From: Alitta virens | Lineage: Eukaryota; Annelida; Polychaeta; Phyllodocida; Nereididae | NCBI GenBank assembly: GCA_932294295.1 | Contig: OW028573.1 | Location: 16,512,155 to 16,576,154, forward strand | Length of the DNA stretch: 64,000 nucleotides | Direction of reading: 5' to 3' | In this document: one piece after another, positions 25,691 to 36,713 of the stretch | How the letters are laid out: each line of letters opens with the position of its first letter | Position numbering within the stretch: the stretch's first letter is position 1 | Notes under the pieces: model-generated | What the model saw: only the letters and a program-made list of their open reading frames with translations | Database searches by the model: none | What the model was told of the DNA's origin: nothing | Position numbers and translations under genes: made by a program

Positions 25691-26480
25691 CTTCTACCTA
25701 ACCATAATGAGCCTAAGCCTACTGGTCTGAAGCTTAGTCAGCTATGTGATACTATTGATCAGGAAAGATATATTCCCAGATCACTGGAGCAAAGCAGATG
25801 GGGTAACTGCAGTGATGGGGCAACTGAAAGATTTATCGGTAAATTTAATTTAGAATACAATGATGCTCTAAAATATGCCAAAAGTAACATAATTGTCATT
25901 CTTTGTTGCAAAGAGGCATGTCGGTTGCAAATACATATTCATGATATATTTATGGTGGTCGAACAGTTCATTTCGAGGTTTCGTGGGGAGACAGTAATAA
26001 CATTCGTACCACGACAGTCCCATCTTTCGCACTATGACAGACAGATGGGTTGCAATTGTGTGGCTAAAAAAAGTGAAATTAAATGCAAAAAAAGTTTATT
26101 GAAAAAAAATAGTTCCAAATTTAAGTTTGAATGATTGGGAATTATATCCCGCAATAGAGTATGAACCTCATAGAAACCCTTGAGGTTCACACTATTAGGT
26201 TAATTAATAAAATTAATTATTCCATATACAGAAAACAGCCTGGCTAATCACAGGGCAGCATTTAGACTTAGTGAACGTCATGAACATCATCAGTAGAACT
26301 AGATAACACTTCACAAAACCAATAAAATAAACAAATTAGCTTTGCCAGGCCAAGAAATCCTATTTAATTTTATATTCCTTCAATCTGAACACAATTTTGG
26401 CAAGGGGAGGCTTTAGAAAGACAAATTATTGTGGATCGAACAGATTTTGTTGTGGTGCTCCCACGAACGTCCGCGCCCGC
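25691..26480. other. Intergenic, no gene seen
   Basis: AT-rich DNA apart from a GC-rich patch starting at about 26460. I see no coding exon. Confidence 0.45.
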
Positions 26481-26481
26481 G

Positions 26482-26491
26482 CTATATAAGC
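26482..26491 (+). promoter_or_regulatory. TATA-like box upstream of the foldback
   Basis: CTATATAAG sits directly downstream of a short GC-rich block (CCGCGCCCGCG), an unusual pairing in this AT-rich region and typical of a TATA core promoter. Transcription would begin near 26510 and enter the left arm of the inverted repeat about 20 bases later. Function is inferred. Confidence 0.35.
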
Positions 26492-29019
26492 AGCGAGTGC
26501 AGGCAATTCTACTGATCTGACTTGCCTGTAGATCTATGAAGTCAGTTCCCAGTCAGCTATCAGTAAGGTGAATCAGCTCCCAGTTCTAGTTCCCTGTCAG
26601 CCACCAGCCAGCTACCAGTAACATGAAGTCAGTTCCCAGTTCTAGTTCCCAGTCAGCTACCAGTCAGTTCCCAGAAAAGTGAAGTCAGCTCCAAGTTCTA
26701 GCTCCCAGTCAGTTCCCAGAAAAAATATCTGGGCAAATGTTTGGAAAGTTAGCTATAAAGTAAGCATGCACCATTGTTTGTAGTAATAAATAGCTGATGG
26801 AATAGTAGGCACCATTAAATAGCCAAGGCATTTAATAATAAATAGACTGGCCACCTTTGTACTATTCAATGTACCCAACTTCCAGATTTTTATGTATGAA
26901 GTTGTCTCAAAATATTTGAATTATCCCAGAATTTAATGTATGATATTCCACAAAAAAATTAACTTTGCTCACAAATTTCTGCTACCATTCTATATACCCA
27001 GCTTCCAGATTTCTATGTGTCATTTTCCACAAAAAATTTAACTTGGCTCAACAAATTTCTTGTAGCTGGATAGTTAGCTATCCAGTAAGCACCAATATTT
27101 GGTACCATTAAATAGCCAACAGGTTAGGTTATCTATTAAATACACTGCCTTATTTTTACTTTCTAATTTTGTCTTTTTATTGTAACATTGACATGTCTGA
27201 GCACAAAATTTGTGCTTTTTTGGGCGTTTCATGACCAAAATTATATATGCTACTTGTATAGTCTGGTGAAAATATGATTTTGCACCTATAATATCAAATT
27301 TATAGCACTGCAACTTTATAAACTACATTTTGACATCATTAAAAATTTTTTTTTTTTATGCTAATGGAAGTACGCTAAATATTGTGTTAAATTGTATTTT
27401 CAGAGCAGAAATGTAGTACTAATGCACTGAACCTAACAACATTTCATACAGCAGTATTACTCTATATCACCCAGTTGTGCCTTTTGGTTGTCACATTTAC
27501 ATTAAAAAAAATACAATTTGTTATGTTTAAATCCTAGTTCTCACATAGGTAAAACTGTGGCAACTGTAGATATGGATTACTGGGGTGAAACCAAAGGTAT
27601 GAAACTCGTATCGTGACCTAATTAAGATATAATCCCTGAAGTATGGAAGCCTTGAAGGCTTTGACGATTGCATCACAGCTAATCGGGGACAACTGGTGGC
27701 TACTGGTGGCTATTGGGGCCTACCCACCGACATAGCAAAAGGTACAGAGCCAGAAACTGCTGGCTATGATGAATGTACTTAAGGTTGACCTATGGCTACC
27801 ATTAGCGACATACAGTATACCTGCAGCAGAGCGCCATTGCAACGGCAGTAATTGGTGGTATATCTTCAAGGAGCATTCTCACATGAGTGATAACCACTCC
27901 CAATACAGCTACGATAGAGATTTTGAGGTTACCAGGAGTCTAGGAGGAGTACCTGTAGAGGTTACCGTCATTGCTGTAATTTCCGCGAACTATCTGCCAG
28001 CTTGTTTTATCTATTCATGAATAAATAAAAAAAAAGGTGGCACGGTAGCCTCTATGGCAATGACATGACTTCCGGATGCCTCTAGGACTCCTGGATGCCT
28101 CTAGGGCACCAGTGGTAGTGCTATAGAATCTTAGCCTCAAAATCTCTACTGTAGCTGTATCGGGAGTGCCTATTGCCCATGTGAGAATGCTCCTTACAGA
28201 TAACTGCCATTGCCTTAGTTACACCGGCACTCTACGGCAGGTATACTGTACGTCTACCATTGTAGCTGTAGGATGACCTTGAGTGTATCCATCGTAGCCG
28301 GCAGTTTGCTGGCTATGTACCTTGGCTATGTTGGCGGTTGTATATACCTTAGCTATGTCCCTGGTTGTCCCCTGTTGCCCCCAATTAGCCGTAATGCTAT
28401 CATCACAGTCAAGGCTTCCATACTTCAAAGTTTTATGTCATAATGCGGTCACGGTATGAGCTTTATCCTTTGACTTCACCCGGTAATCCATATCTAGTTG
28501 CCATTTTACCTGCTATACAAGAAATAGGCTTTAAACAAAGCAACATGATCTGTAATATTATTTCTTATTTTGTAAAACATAGCAGAGATATATCGATGTG
28601 ACTACCAAAAAAAAATTATTATATCATATATTAAATATTAAAAGGCACAACTAGGTGATATAGAGTATGGAATGTTTTTACACTCAGTGCACTAGTGCTA
28701 CATTTCTCCTCTGTAAATAAACAAAATTTTTAGCATATTTTTTTTAAATTTTCCATCAGTACGAAAAAATCATTATAATGATGTCAAAATGAAATTCATC
28801 AAGTGAAAAAACTGTAAATTGATGTTAGGTATAAACCATATGTTCAACTGCGTATACAAATATCATATCATTTTAGTCATAAAACCCGCAAAAGGAACCA
28901 CTTTACTATTTTACACATTTTCTGTCAAAGTTCTAGGCATCTAGACACGTCAATGTCACCATGAGATGGCAATAATAAAAATAAGAAAAGTAGTGGAGTA
29001 TTTACTAAATAGTTTAATC

Positions 29020-29510
29020 CCTAGGTTATTTAATGGTGCCAAATATTGGTGCTTATTGGATGGCTAACTTTTCAGTTGTAAGAAATTGTGAAGCGAAGTA
29101 TAGTTCTTTGGGGAAAATGTCACATAAAAATCTGGGAGCTGGGTATATAGAATGGTATATATTTGATAGTGTATTTACTAGATAGCCTAATCCCTTGGCT
29201 ATTAAATGGTACCAAATATTGGGACTTACGGTTTAGCTAACTATCCAGCTACCAGAAATTTGTTGAGCAAAGTTAATTTTTGTTTGGAAAATAACACATA
29301 CAAATCTTAGAGCTGGGTATTTTGAATAGTAGCAGAAATTTGGTAGTGTATTTACTAGATAGCCTAATCTATTGGCTATTTAATGGTACCAAATATTGGT
29401 GCTTACTGGATAGCTAACTATCCAGCTACCAGAAATTTGTTGAGTTAATTTTTTTGTAGAAAATGACACATTAAAATCTAGGAGAATTCAAATATTTTGA
29501 GAAAACTTCA
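29020..29510. repeat. About 170-bp tandem repeat in right arm of foldback
   Basis: The phrase GGCTATTTAATGGTACCAAATATTGG with flanking 'gctaactatccagctacc' recurs about three times at roughly 170-bp spacing (near 29030, 29200 and 29375). The left arm shows it once or twice, so the right arm expanded after the inversion formed. Confidence 0.65.
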
Positions 29511-29743
29511 CACATAAAATCTGGAAGTCCGGTATATTGAATAGTACAAAGGTGGCCAGTCTATTTATTATATAGCCTAATGCCTTGGCTATTTAATGGT
29601 GCCTACTATTCCATATAACCAAACATTCGCCCAGATATTTTTCTGGGAACTGACTGGGAACTAGAACTGGGAGCTGACTTCACTTTTCTGGAAACTGACT
29701 GGTAGCTGACTGGGAACTAGAACTGGGAACTGACTTCACGTTA

Positions 29744-30371
29744 AGGCCCTTTCACACATAGCCGGATCAGACGCCGGAGCGTCCCGGAGGACAACTCCGG
29801 AATACTCCCGCATACTCCGGGGAAAGCCGTGTAGACAACAGGTTCATGTCCGGGATTGTCCGGCATTGTCCGTCATTGTCCGGGGTGCTCCTGGACCACC
29901 TTGGGACTCCGGGGGAAAAAATTAAACATGTTTAATTTTTCATGCCGGAGTTCCCGGAGTAATTTAATCCGTGTAGATCCGTGTAGATCCGTATAGACTC
30001 CCAATATACTCCGCCGATCTCCGGGAATCTCCGTATTGACTCCGGCATATCTCCGGCTACATCCGGGCATGAATATTTCGCCGCCATTAATGCCGGAGAG
30101 TACAAGGAGCAACACGGTTCCACAAGAATGAACACGGTGTAAAGACCGGTGATATCCGCGAAGGCACCGTGAAAATCCGGTTCACTCCGCACTCCGCACG
30201 GGACAGTCGTGTTAGCTCCTTGTTGAGACCGTATTGACATCGTGTACACATCGCCAAACATTTATTTTTTGTTGACATTTAACAGCTCTTTGATCCCGGA
30301 ACCCCCCGGAGGTAATAAAATGTTACTCTGGGACGCTCCGGCGTCTGATCCGGCTATGTGTGAAAGGGCCT
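29744..30371. mobile_element. Harbinger-type MITE, 628 bp, inserted in the foldback
   Basis: Perfect terminal inverted repeats of 42 bp (29744-29785 and 30330-30371) begin AGGCCCTTTCACACATAGCC and are flanked on both sides by TTA (29741-29743 and 30372-30374). A 3-bp TTA duplication is the PIF/Harbinger signature. The interior is rich in CCGG and TCCGG motifs and has no transposase. It interrupts the right arm of the foldback, so it is the younger insertion. The palindrome AAACATGTTT lies at about 29924-29933. Confidence 0.88.
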
Positions 30372-30419
30372 TTACTGGTAGCTGGCTGGTAGCTGGCTGG
30401 TAGCTGACTTCATGGATCT

Positions 30420-30950
30420 CTTGCCCGTACGTTTTATTTAATAACTTCGTCAGTATTTATCCAATTTTAAATTTTAAAACATCTTCTAAAAGCTAAGATC
30501 TTCACCTAATTAATACGATAACTGGCATTAATTCTTTAGATGAATTGTGGACGCAGCGCTATTTTTCATTGAATCGTTTTTTGACTGTCTGCTTACTTAA
30601 ATGTTTTGAAATGGTGACGTCATCACCATGGCAACTATTCAGAGTGAGGTAGAACAGATAGACAAACAAAAGATCCCTAATCAATTATACAAAATAGTTT
30701 TTGCATTAAAAAATTTAAATAGAGGGGTTATTGCATGATATAAATAATTATATTTTTATCTCTGCAATAAACCCTCTTTTTAAAATTTTTAATGCAAACT
30801 TGAGTTTAGAATGGACACGGAGATAGAAAAAGATGGGAAGGGCATTTTTTTTGTTAGCCAGCCACAAATGTGTTCATGGTATGCTCTTTTGGTGGCCTTG
30901 AAAAAGGCCGGGAGTTTTGGTGGCCTTGAAAAAGACCTTATGGTCTAGAA
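30420..30950. other. Intergenic, short hairpin only
   Basis: No gene seen. At about 30700-30800 a small AT-rich inverted repeat is visible: GCATTAAAAAATTTAAATAGAGGG against CCCTCTTTTTAAAATTTTTAATGC, split around a 50-base loop. Confidence 0.45.
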
Positions 30951-30952
30951 GA

Positions 30953-31995
30953 TCACTGCTTTTCAGGTGACGTCGTGCTTGCCATTGCAGAGAGGTTGGC
31001 TAGGAAGGTGCTGCTCAATCCCAGACTGGTATCACTTTGATCTTGCTGGGAAGTCCATACAACTGGTTGCCCATCAAGAGGTGGCATGGTAGACCACGGC
31101 CCTTGAGGAACCTTGGAAGGAGTCAGATGCTGCAAGGTCGGCTGTTGGTAGGTTGGCTGATGCTGAGGATAAAACTGCTGCTGAGGGAGTTGATGGTAGT
31201 GCTGCTGCTGCTGCTGAGGGACTTGCTGGAATTGCTGAGGAGCCATCGTCCTGAGTCCGGCCTGCTGTTTGGCTTGCATCAGTAGAGTGAAGGCCTGGGT
31301 CTGGAAGTCCATCCAGAGATCTTCAGGGAGGGTGATTCTCATTGTAAATCGAATCACAGAAGGTACACTTGGCAGCTGAGGCAGGGTCAAGGTCTACCTT
31401 GCGAGCATAGTGTTCATGGACAGAGGAGGTCACATCTGCCATCTTCTTCAATGTGTGCAGAACTTCTTCCTTGCCAGGTTCAGAAGTGTGTCTCTTTTTC
31501 CTCTTGTACGGACCACCCTTTGAAGAAGCAGAAAAATGGGGGGCTGTAGCACTTCCAGTTGGAGTTGCCCTGGAACGATCCTCATCTGGGATGATGATGG
31601 AATCCTCTAGCTCTGGTCCACTGTCCATAGGAGTTGAGCTCTCTGAGGGTAATCACCATCCTTCTTGCGAGGCGTTCACCCAAGGTACTTCTGCCTTGCC
31701 ATGTCGGCATTCTGCAGATAAAGTCTTTTAACCAGCTGAAGGTATGCACCATACACTGCTCCCTGGCTGTCAGCATCTTGGTCCCAGATCCCGAAGGTCC
31801 CACCTTCACAAGCTTCCCAAACTGGGTTCTCATCTGCTCCAACCTATGCTCGACATCAGAACCAGGGATAGGTGGGTTTAAGGAAGCACCTTTCTCCTCA
31901 TACAGTCTGTTCTTGTACTGAGTGTTCTTCCAGTCGCCCTCGGTACCGTCGTATAACACAGGGTTGGAAGTCTTTTTCACTTTCTTTAGACCCAT
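30953..31995 (-). pseudogene. MADF/Myb-like transposon protein gene with two frameshifts
   Basis: Three overlapping minus-strand frames follow one another: 31995-31582, 31628-31323 and 31390-30953. They read as one protein broken by two frameshifts. The N-terminal piece (MGLKKVKKTSNPVLYDGTEG, then LTAREQCMVHTFSWLKDFI) resembles the MADF/Myb-like DNA-binding proteins encoded beside the transposase in Harbinger elements. The middle carries a basic KRKKRH stretch and the C-terminal piece is Gln-rich with repeated PQQQF. A Harbinger-type terminus lies 550 bp beyond its start, in support. No transposase is found, so this is a relic. It could be a host gene with sequencing indels, but the linked terminus argues against that. 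Confidence 0.6.
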
Positions 31996-32548
31996 AGTGT
32001 AATAAAATATTCAGTGATCAAGTTCGTCATATGCAGAGATCTGGCGAATGTGAACAACCGCCGCGGGGCACCCCCTTTTATACTCAGAAGTCAAACGGCT
32101 AAACTCGGCTTCACACACCGACCACTCTGGAACAACTTGCAGAGTACTCGCCGAGCGCTCCTCTATTGTCCCGAGTGTCAAGCCGATAACTCTTGTTTAC
32201 ACGCCGACCGCTCGGTGGGGAAATCCAGTCCAATCCAGTCCACACTGCATTCAATATGACTCAAGTGAACTCACCGGGTGCACGGCGAGTTAACCCCATG
32301 GTATCCCAAGCGATTCCAGAACAAAGATGCTCGGCGACACTCCTAGAAAATTTTAAACATGTTTAAAATTTGTGGGTCCTTATTCTACCAACTAATAAGA
32401 GTGGTCTCAATCGGTCTACGAGTGTTGCTGAGTATTGCTGAGCTTTTCCAGAGCGGTCGGCGTGCACAGCCGGGTATACCCGACTGCCTGATTTTTGAGG
32501 CACTTGGCATCACTCGGCATTGTCACTCGGCTATGTGAGATAGACCCT
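31996..32548. mobile_element. Right end of a Harbinger-like element
   Basis: The segment ends CGGCTATGTGAGATAGACCCT at 32548 followed by TTA (32549-32551). Its reverse complement (AGGGTCTATCTCACATAGCC) shares the CACATAGCCG core and the TTA flank with the elements at 29744 and 49678. The subterminal region has repeated CACTCGG/CCGAG motifs and the palindrome TTTTAAACATGTTTAAAA at 32351-32368. I could not find the matching left end, so the element is truncated. Confidence 0.65.
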
Positions 32549-32551
32549 TTA

Positions 32552-35500
32552 CTATCTAAGTTGTTTTACACTGTCATGGATAAGACCTACGAGTGACCAA
32601 GTATGAAAGATTTTTTTTACTCTTGATCATCCTTGGCCATATGTGATTCACTCACCGAGCATTTTACCTGTACTTGCGCTAATTCCACGACCATACGTGG
32701 AGAGGGCAACACAATTTTATAATAACTATCATTTTAATGAGATACACAGTGAACACTAGTAATTTGGTATTGTCGCGCATTAAAAAAATTATATTGCCAT
32801 ACTTTTCTCTCCAGTAAGTTTAACATTTTTATAGAATCTTTGCTTGCTGTAAATCATTAGAAAGATCAGGTCTTGTATAAAAGTATACTATTTAAAAAAT
32901 ACCAGCATTTCTTTAATTAAACCATATCAAAGGGCCATCCAAACTGACAGGTTATTGTCTTGATTCGTGCTATTTGTTTTATTGATTCTTGAATCACAAT
33001 TGATCTTACTTTATCCTTTATCATGATTACATATATTGAAGCAATTAGGCCAGGTACATCTTCACTCAGGCGCTAAATGCAATTAATGTAATTTTATTTA
33101 GGGTCTATTAATTCAACTGAACCCTTCATGTGAATTCATTGCAATTATAATGTATACTAGAGACTCTTGAACCCATTTCCTCATTATACGAAGAAAAAAA
33201 AAAGTATTGACCTCTGCCTTCCTATAAATTGGCAACTAACGGCGAAAGACGATATTGATACTAATGTAGTACAATAAAGGAAATGTCTGTGACCCCGAAC
33301 TGTATACAATACATGTATACCCAAATTTAACCCATATTACGTATGTAGTGTCTACAGTCTAAAAGTGAAATTGCATATCAATTAGTTTCGTTTGCATTGA
33401 TTACACTCAATTCTTAAAAAAAGATTATGTGTGTAGATGGTGAAATATGCAAATTAGCTGCCATTAGAGATGAGAATTAAACATTGCCCAGCGTACAGGC
33501 AAGGAATTCCTTGTATATAAGTGGTAAATACCCATAAATAATGAAAGTTATCACATAGAATAAGAAGGACAATTATTTTTGTGTATAATATAGCCATTTT
33601 TGATGTGCATTGAAGGCAGTTGCGCAGGGGGAGTAAAAGCTGTTCTTGACAGAGTCAGTAGCCTTGGTCTTATAGTATACTAACTTGCTAAGTGCTGTCA
33701 TGATGGCAAACGCCTGGTATAACATTGTCAATTGGCTATCAACAGGTAAGACGGTATGCTCTTTGCTCTGTCGATGTCTGATCAAATTCAGTGGATAGGT
33801 TAATCCAGATAGGCACCTCAAACAGCAAACAAGCACAAATGCAAATTGACCACGTACCTGACGCATCTAAAGGGGCACACTGTCACGGATGGGCATGGCA
33901 AATAGCGGATGACCAAACATCCTTCGAATGCTCGTCGAAATAATTTATACGTGATTAACAGACCCACGAGTGAGCATGCATAGACCATTTTTAACATCCG
34001 TAGGGCTTAAGAGCTTATATTAGCCATATTGCTGACATATCAGCCTTGATTTGAGTGAGGTTTAGCAATGAAAAGCTCTGTGTATGTTGTTACTAAAATG
34101 GCAGTAAGGGATATAATACTTTGGATTAGATTAAATAATTTGTATAACACCTGCTGAAAAAAGTACTGAATAAATTAGTTAGTAACATTTTTTCATTAGA
34201 AACCCCTGGAATTATTTATCGTTCTGTCATATGATGCAAAAATATCCCCAGTTTTTGTAAAAAAAACATTCATTGAAAAAGTACAGTTAAAGGAGGTTAT
34301 TTTTTTCCCGGAATTACTTGCCAATTACTCTCTAGTAATTGGACGCCACAGCTGTCGCTCAACGTGCTGCTGGCTCTGGCTATGAACCATATTTTTTAAA
34401 TATATTTCATGTATTGCACACACCTTTACTTTTTTTTTTGCAAAGACCGAAGTTTACCGGCACTGTACTCTTGAACTTTGAAATTACAAAATTCACGTTA
34501 TCCAGGATTGCATATGAAAGTAATTGGAAGTGATGGTCTGATACATCAGAAGCGCTTTTTTTTCAGCAGCTATTTGTGTAACTGGGTGGGCTCATGGATT
34601 TTGTCGGGAAATTCTGCCTTTAAAGGCACCGTAGCAAAATGTTATTGTAACTGACATTAATTCCAGGCCCGGGCAACCTTTCATGAGCATTATTCCAGCT
34701 GGATTTCATTCAGATGAGACGTTAAATTGGCGGTCCCTTGCACTCAGTGTCTATGCTGAGGCAAGTAAAAGATTCCACCTATGGGACAAATGTGTAACAT
34801 GGGTGGACGCCTCCTCTCTCTCACCTCATCAATCTACCATCGATAGCGGCAAGAATATATATTAACACGAATATATTAGCCCAATGTTTCTGAGAAAAGC
34901 CTGATGTTCTCAGTGTATGTAGGTCATGTGCACACATCAACTGGAAGAACCATGTTGTTTTACAGTAAAATTCCATTGTTACCTTATGCATTTTATACAT
35001 GGTGACCAAGTACTTTTTGCCAAAATTAGCTGAAACCATGGAGTCATAAGCATGCTGAAACTATGGTCACACAGCACACTTCCAAACATAAGATTAAGAT
35101 CTGGTACAAAAATGGTAAAACAAACGAAAAATATCCTGTGCAAGAAAACCGTATCTTTGTGAATAATAAAAGGATCTGGATATAGACCGTGTGATTACAT
35201 TTTTATTCTGTACCTAGATATTAATAAAGCTGTTCAATTTGTCGAAAAACATTTAAAAAAGACGTGTTATTTTACTGATGTAATTAATAAAATTTTACTA
35301 CACTGCAGTGATTTTACACTTATTTAAGCAGTTGAAACAAGAAATATACAGTTAAAATAGAGTTAATTAACGGTATATTCACGTAAATTATGGCTACCAT
35401 GTAGTGATGTAGTTCATGTAGAAAAACATTCATGGCTTTTACACACACAGTTAAAATTACAGTAGCATGCGTAAATTTCTCAAGTGATTTTACAGTTATT

Positions 35501-36132
35501 AAAACTTTTATTTTATGTCCATTATACTGTAAATTAGATCTGCATTTTTGTGCTGCCTGTTATGTTTGAGTGTGGCTCTGTGAGGCAAAATCCTGTTCAC
35601 ATACTACTTGCGTAAGTAATACCATTTTAATTCCAGCTTCTTTGCATTACACATTACACCATAGAGTATCTTTACTGCCCATATACACAAGAATATTATT
35701 GTCATTCACCTCCTTTTTCACAATTACGACGAATATGCATAGGCCTACCTGGTTATCTAATAATATCTGTTATGGACATCAGTTGTGAATATGGTTTTGC
35801 AAAGTTTATGAAGGGGAGAATGGGGAATAAAAACACATCTTACTCTGCTCTACCCCACTTTAGATTGTGAAAATATCTTACAAAGGTGTAAAGAACATCA
35901 TTCATTAGGTAAGTGCTCCAGTGATGGAAAAAAGAAACAATACTAAGATAGTGTATTCATGTAGGCCTGTTCCGCCACAAATAGTAATCTGCATTTATGG
36001 ATATAGCCACTATACAGCCAATCAGGTGCAAGACTAGGTACAAAATGCCCAGCCTGCCTTTAGTGCCAACCCACCTCCGTCGATGCCACACACATAAGGC
36101 AAATCAACGGATGCGGCCACCTCTTCCTTGCA
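32552..36132. other. Intergenic, no gene seen
   Basis: About 3.6 kb of AT-rich DNA. At about 35270-35540 there are repeated ACAGTTAAAAT / TTTTACAGT motifs suggestive of an old MITE, but I could not define ends. The 36000-36132 stretch presumably includes the promoter and 5' leader of the 7TM gene; no TATA box is obvious. Confidence 0.45.
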
Positions 36133-36713
36133 ATGGAAGCTGAAGCAAATACGATGGCTGATACACTAAATAGCACTAAATCAATGGATTACGTAATTTT
36201 AATAAGTACTGAAATGACTACTGAAGTTAATGACGGAGTAATAATGGTTCCTGTGGACTGGTTTTTCTGGGCTATGCATATAATAGCTCTTGTTATTCTA
36301 ATTATCAGTATAGTTTGTAGCGCTATTGTTATCATCTGGCAACAGAGAACAGCTTCGAGTAAGAACCTTTTCGGTAGAAAGTTAGGAGAGAGGTTGGTTG
36401 TGTATTTAGCTGTCACAGATTTTGTAAATAGTATGTGTCACTTTTGTGATCATGTATTAATCATAATTTCTCAGGGATATAAGCCTCCTGGCGTTCCCTG
36501 TATTATTTTTGCTACTGTCTTAGCCGAGACTGTGTTTGCCCAGAGTCTACTAGTTTTGGTGACTGCTCTTAGCTTGTGTCTGTTAGTTGCTTGTAATCGA
36601 AAGATCTCATTTGGACCTTATGACCTTGGACTTTTGTTCATCTCATATATTCTGCCACTAATTCTGGTCATTTATTTGGCCTCCATCGATTACCTGGGAT
36701 ACCACGGATACTG
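36133..36713 (+). CDS. 7TM receptor exon 1 (N-terminus to TM4 and loop 2)
   Basis: It starts at the first ATG of the open frame (MEAEANTMADTLNSTKSM) and ends two bases into a Trp codon before GTAAGA at 36714. Without splicing the frame would stop at once (TAA at 36715-36717). A second in-frame ATG at codon 8 is possible. Confidence 0.82.

Larger units (their letters stand above)
26530..30419. repeat. Long inverted repeat (foldback element), arms about 1.5-1.8 kb
   Basis: The left arm (about 26530-28020) recurs in reverse complement in the right arm (about 28025-29740, continuing 30375-30419). Matching landmarks are AGATCTATGAAGTCAG against CTTCATGGATCT at the tips, AAATATCTGGGC near 26720 and 29635, GGCCACCTTTGTACTATTC near 26850 and 29550, GTATGGAAGCCTTGA near 27640 and 28400, and GGAGCATTCTCACATG near 27870 and 28175. 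The tips carry tandem TTCCCAGTTCTAG / CAGCTACCAGT motifs. Outer arms look near-identical, inner arms clearly diverged. No transposase is present, so this is a non-autonomous foldback transposon or an inverted duplication. Confidence 0.88.

Noticed and set aside
26530..26720. Possible repetitive secreted-peptide gene after the TATA motif (repeated Ser/Gln/Leu/Pro words)
   Set aside because: The repeated CAGTTCCCAGT words have no continuous frame from an ATG and recur in the right arm, so they belong to the foldback tips.
30953..31285. Plus-strand Leu-rich frame (RELMVVLLLLLRDLLELL)
   Set aside because: It is the antisense shadow of the Gln-rich C-terminal part of the MADF-like pseudogene.
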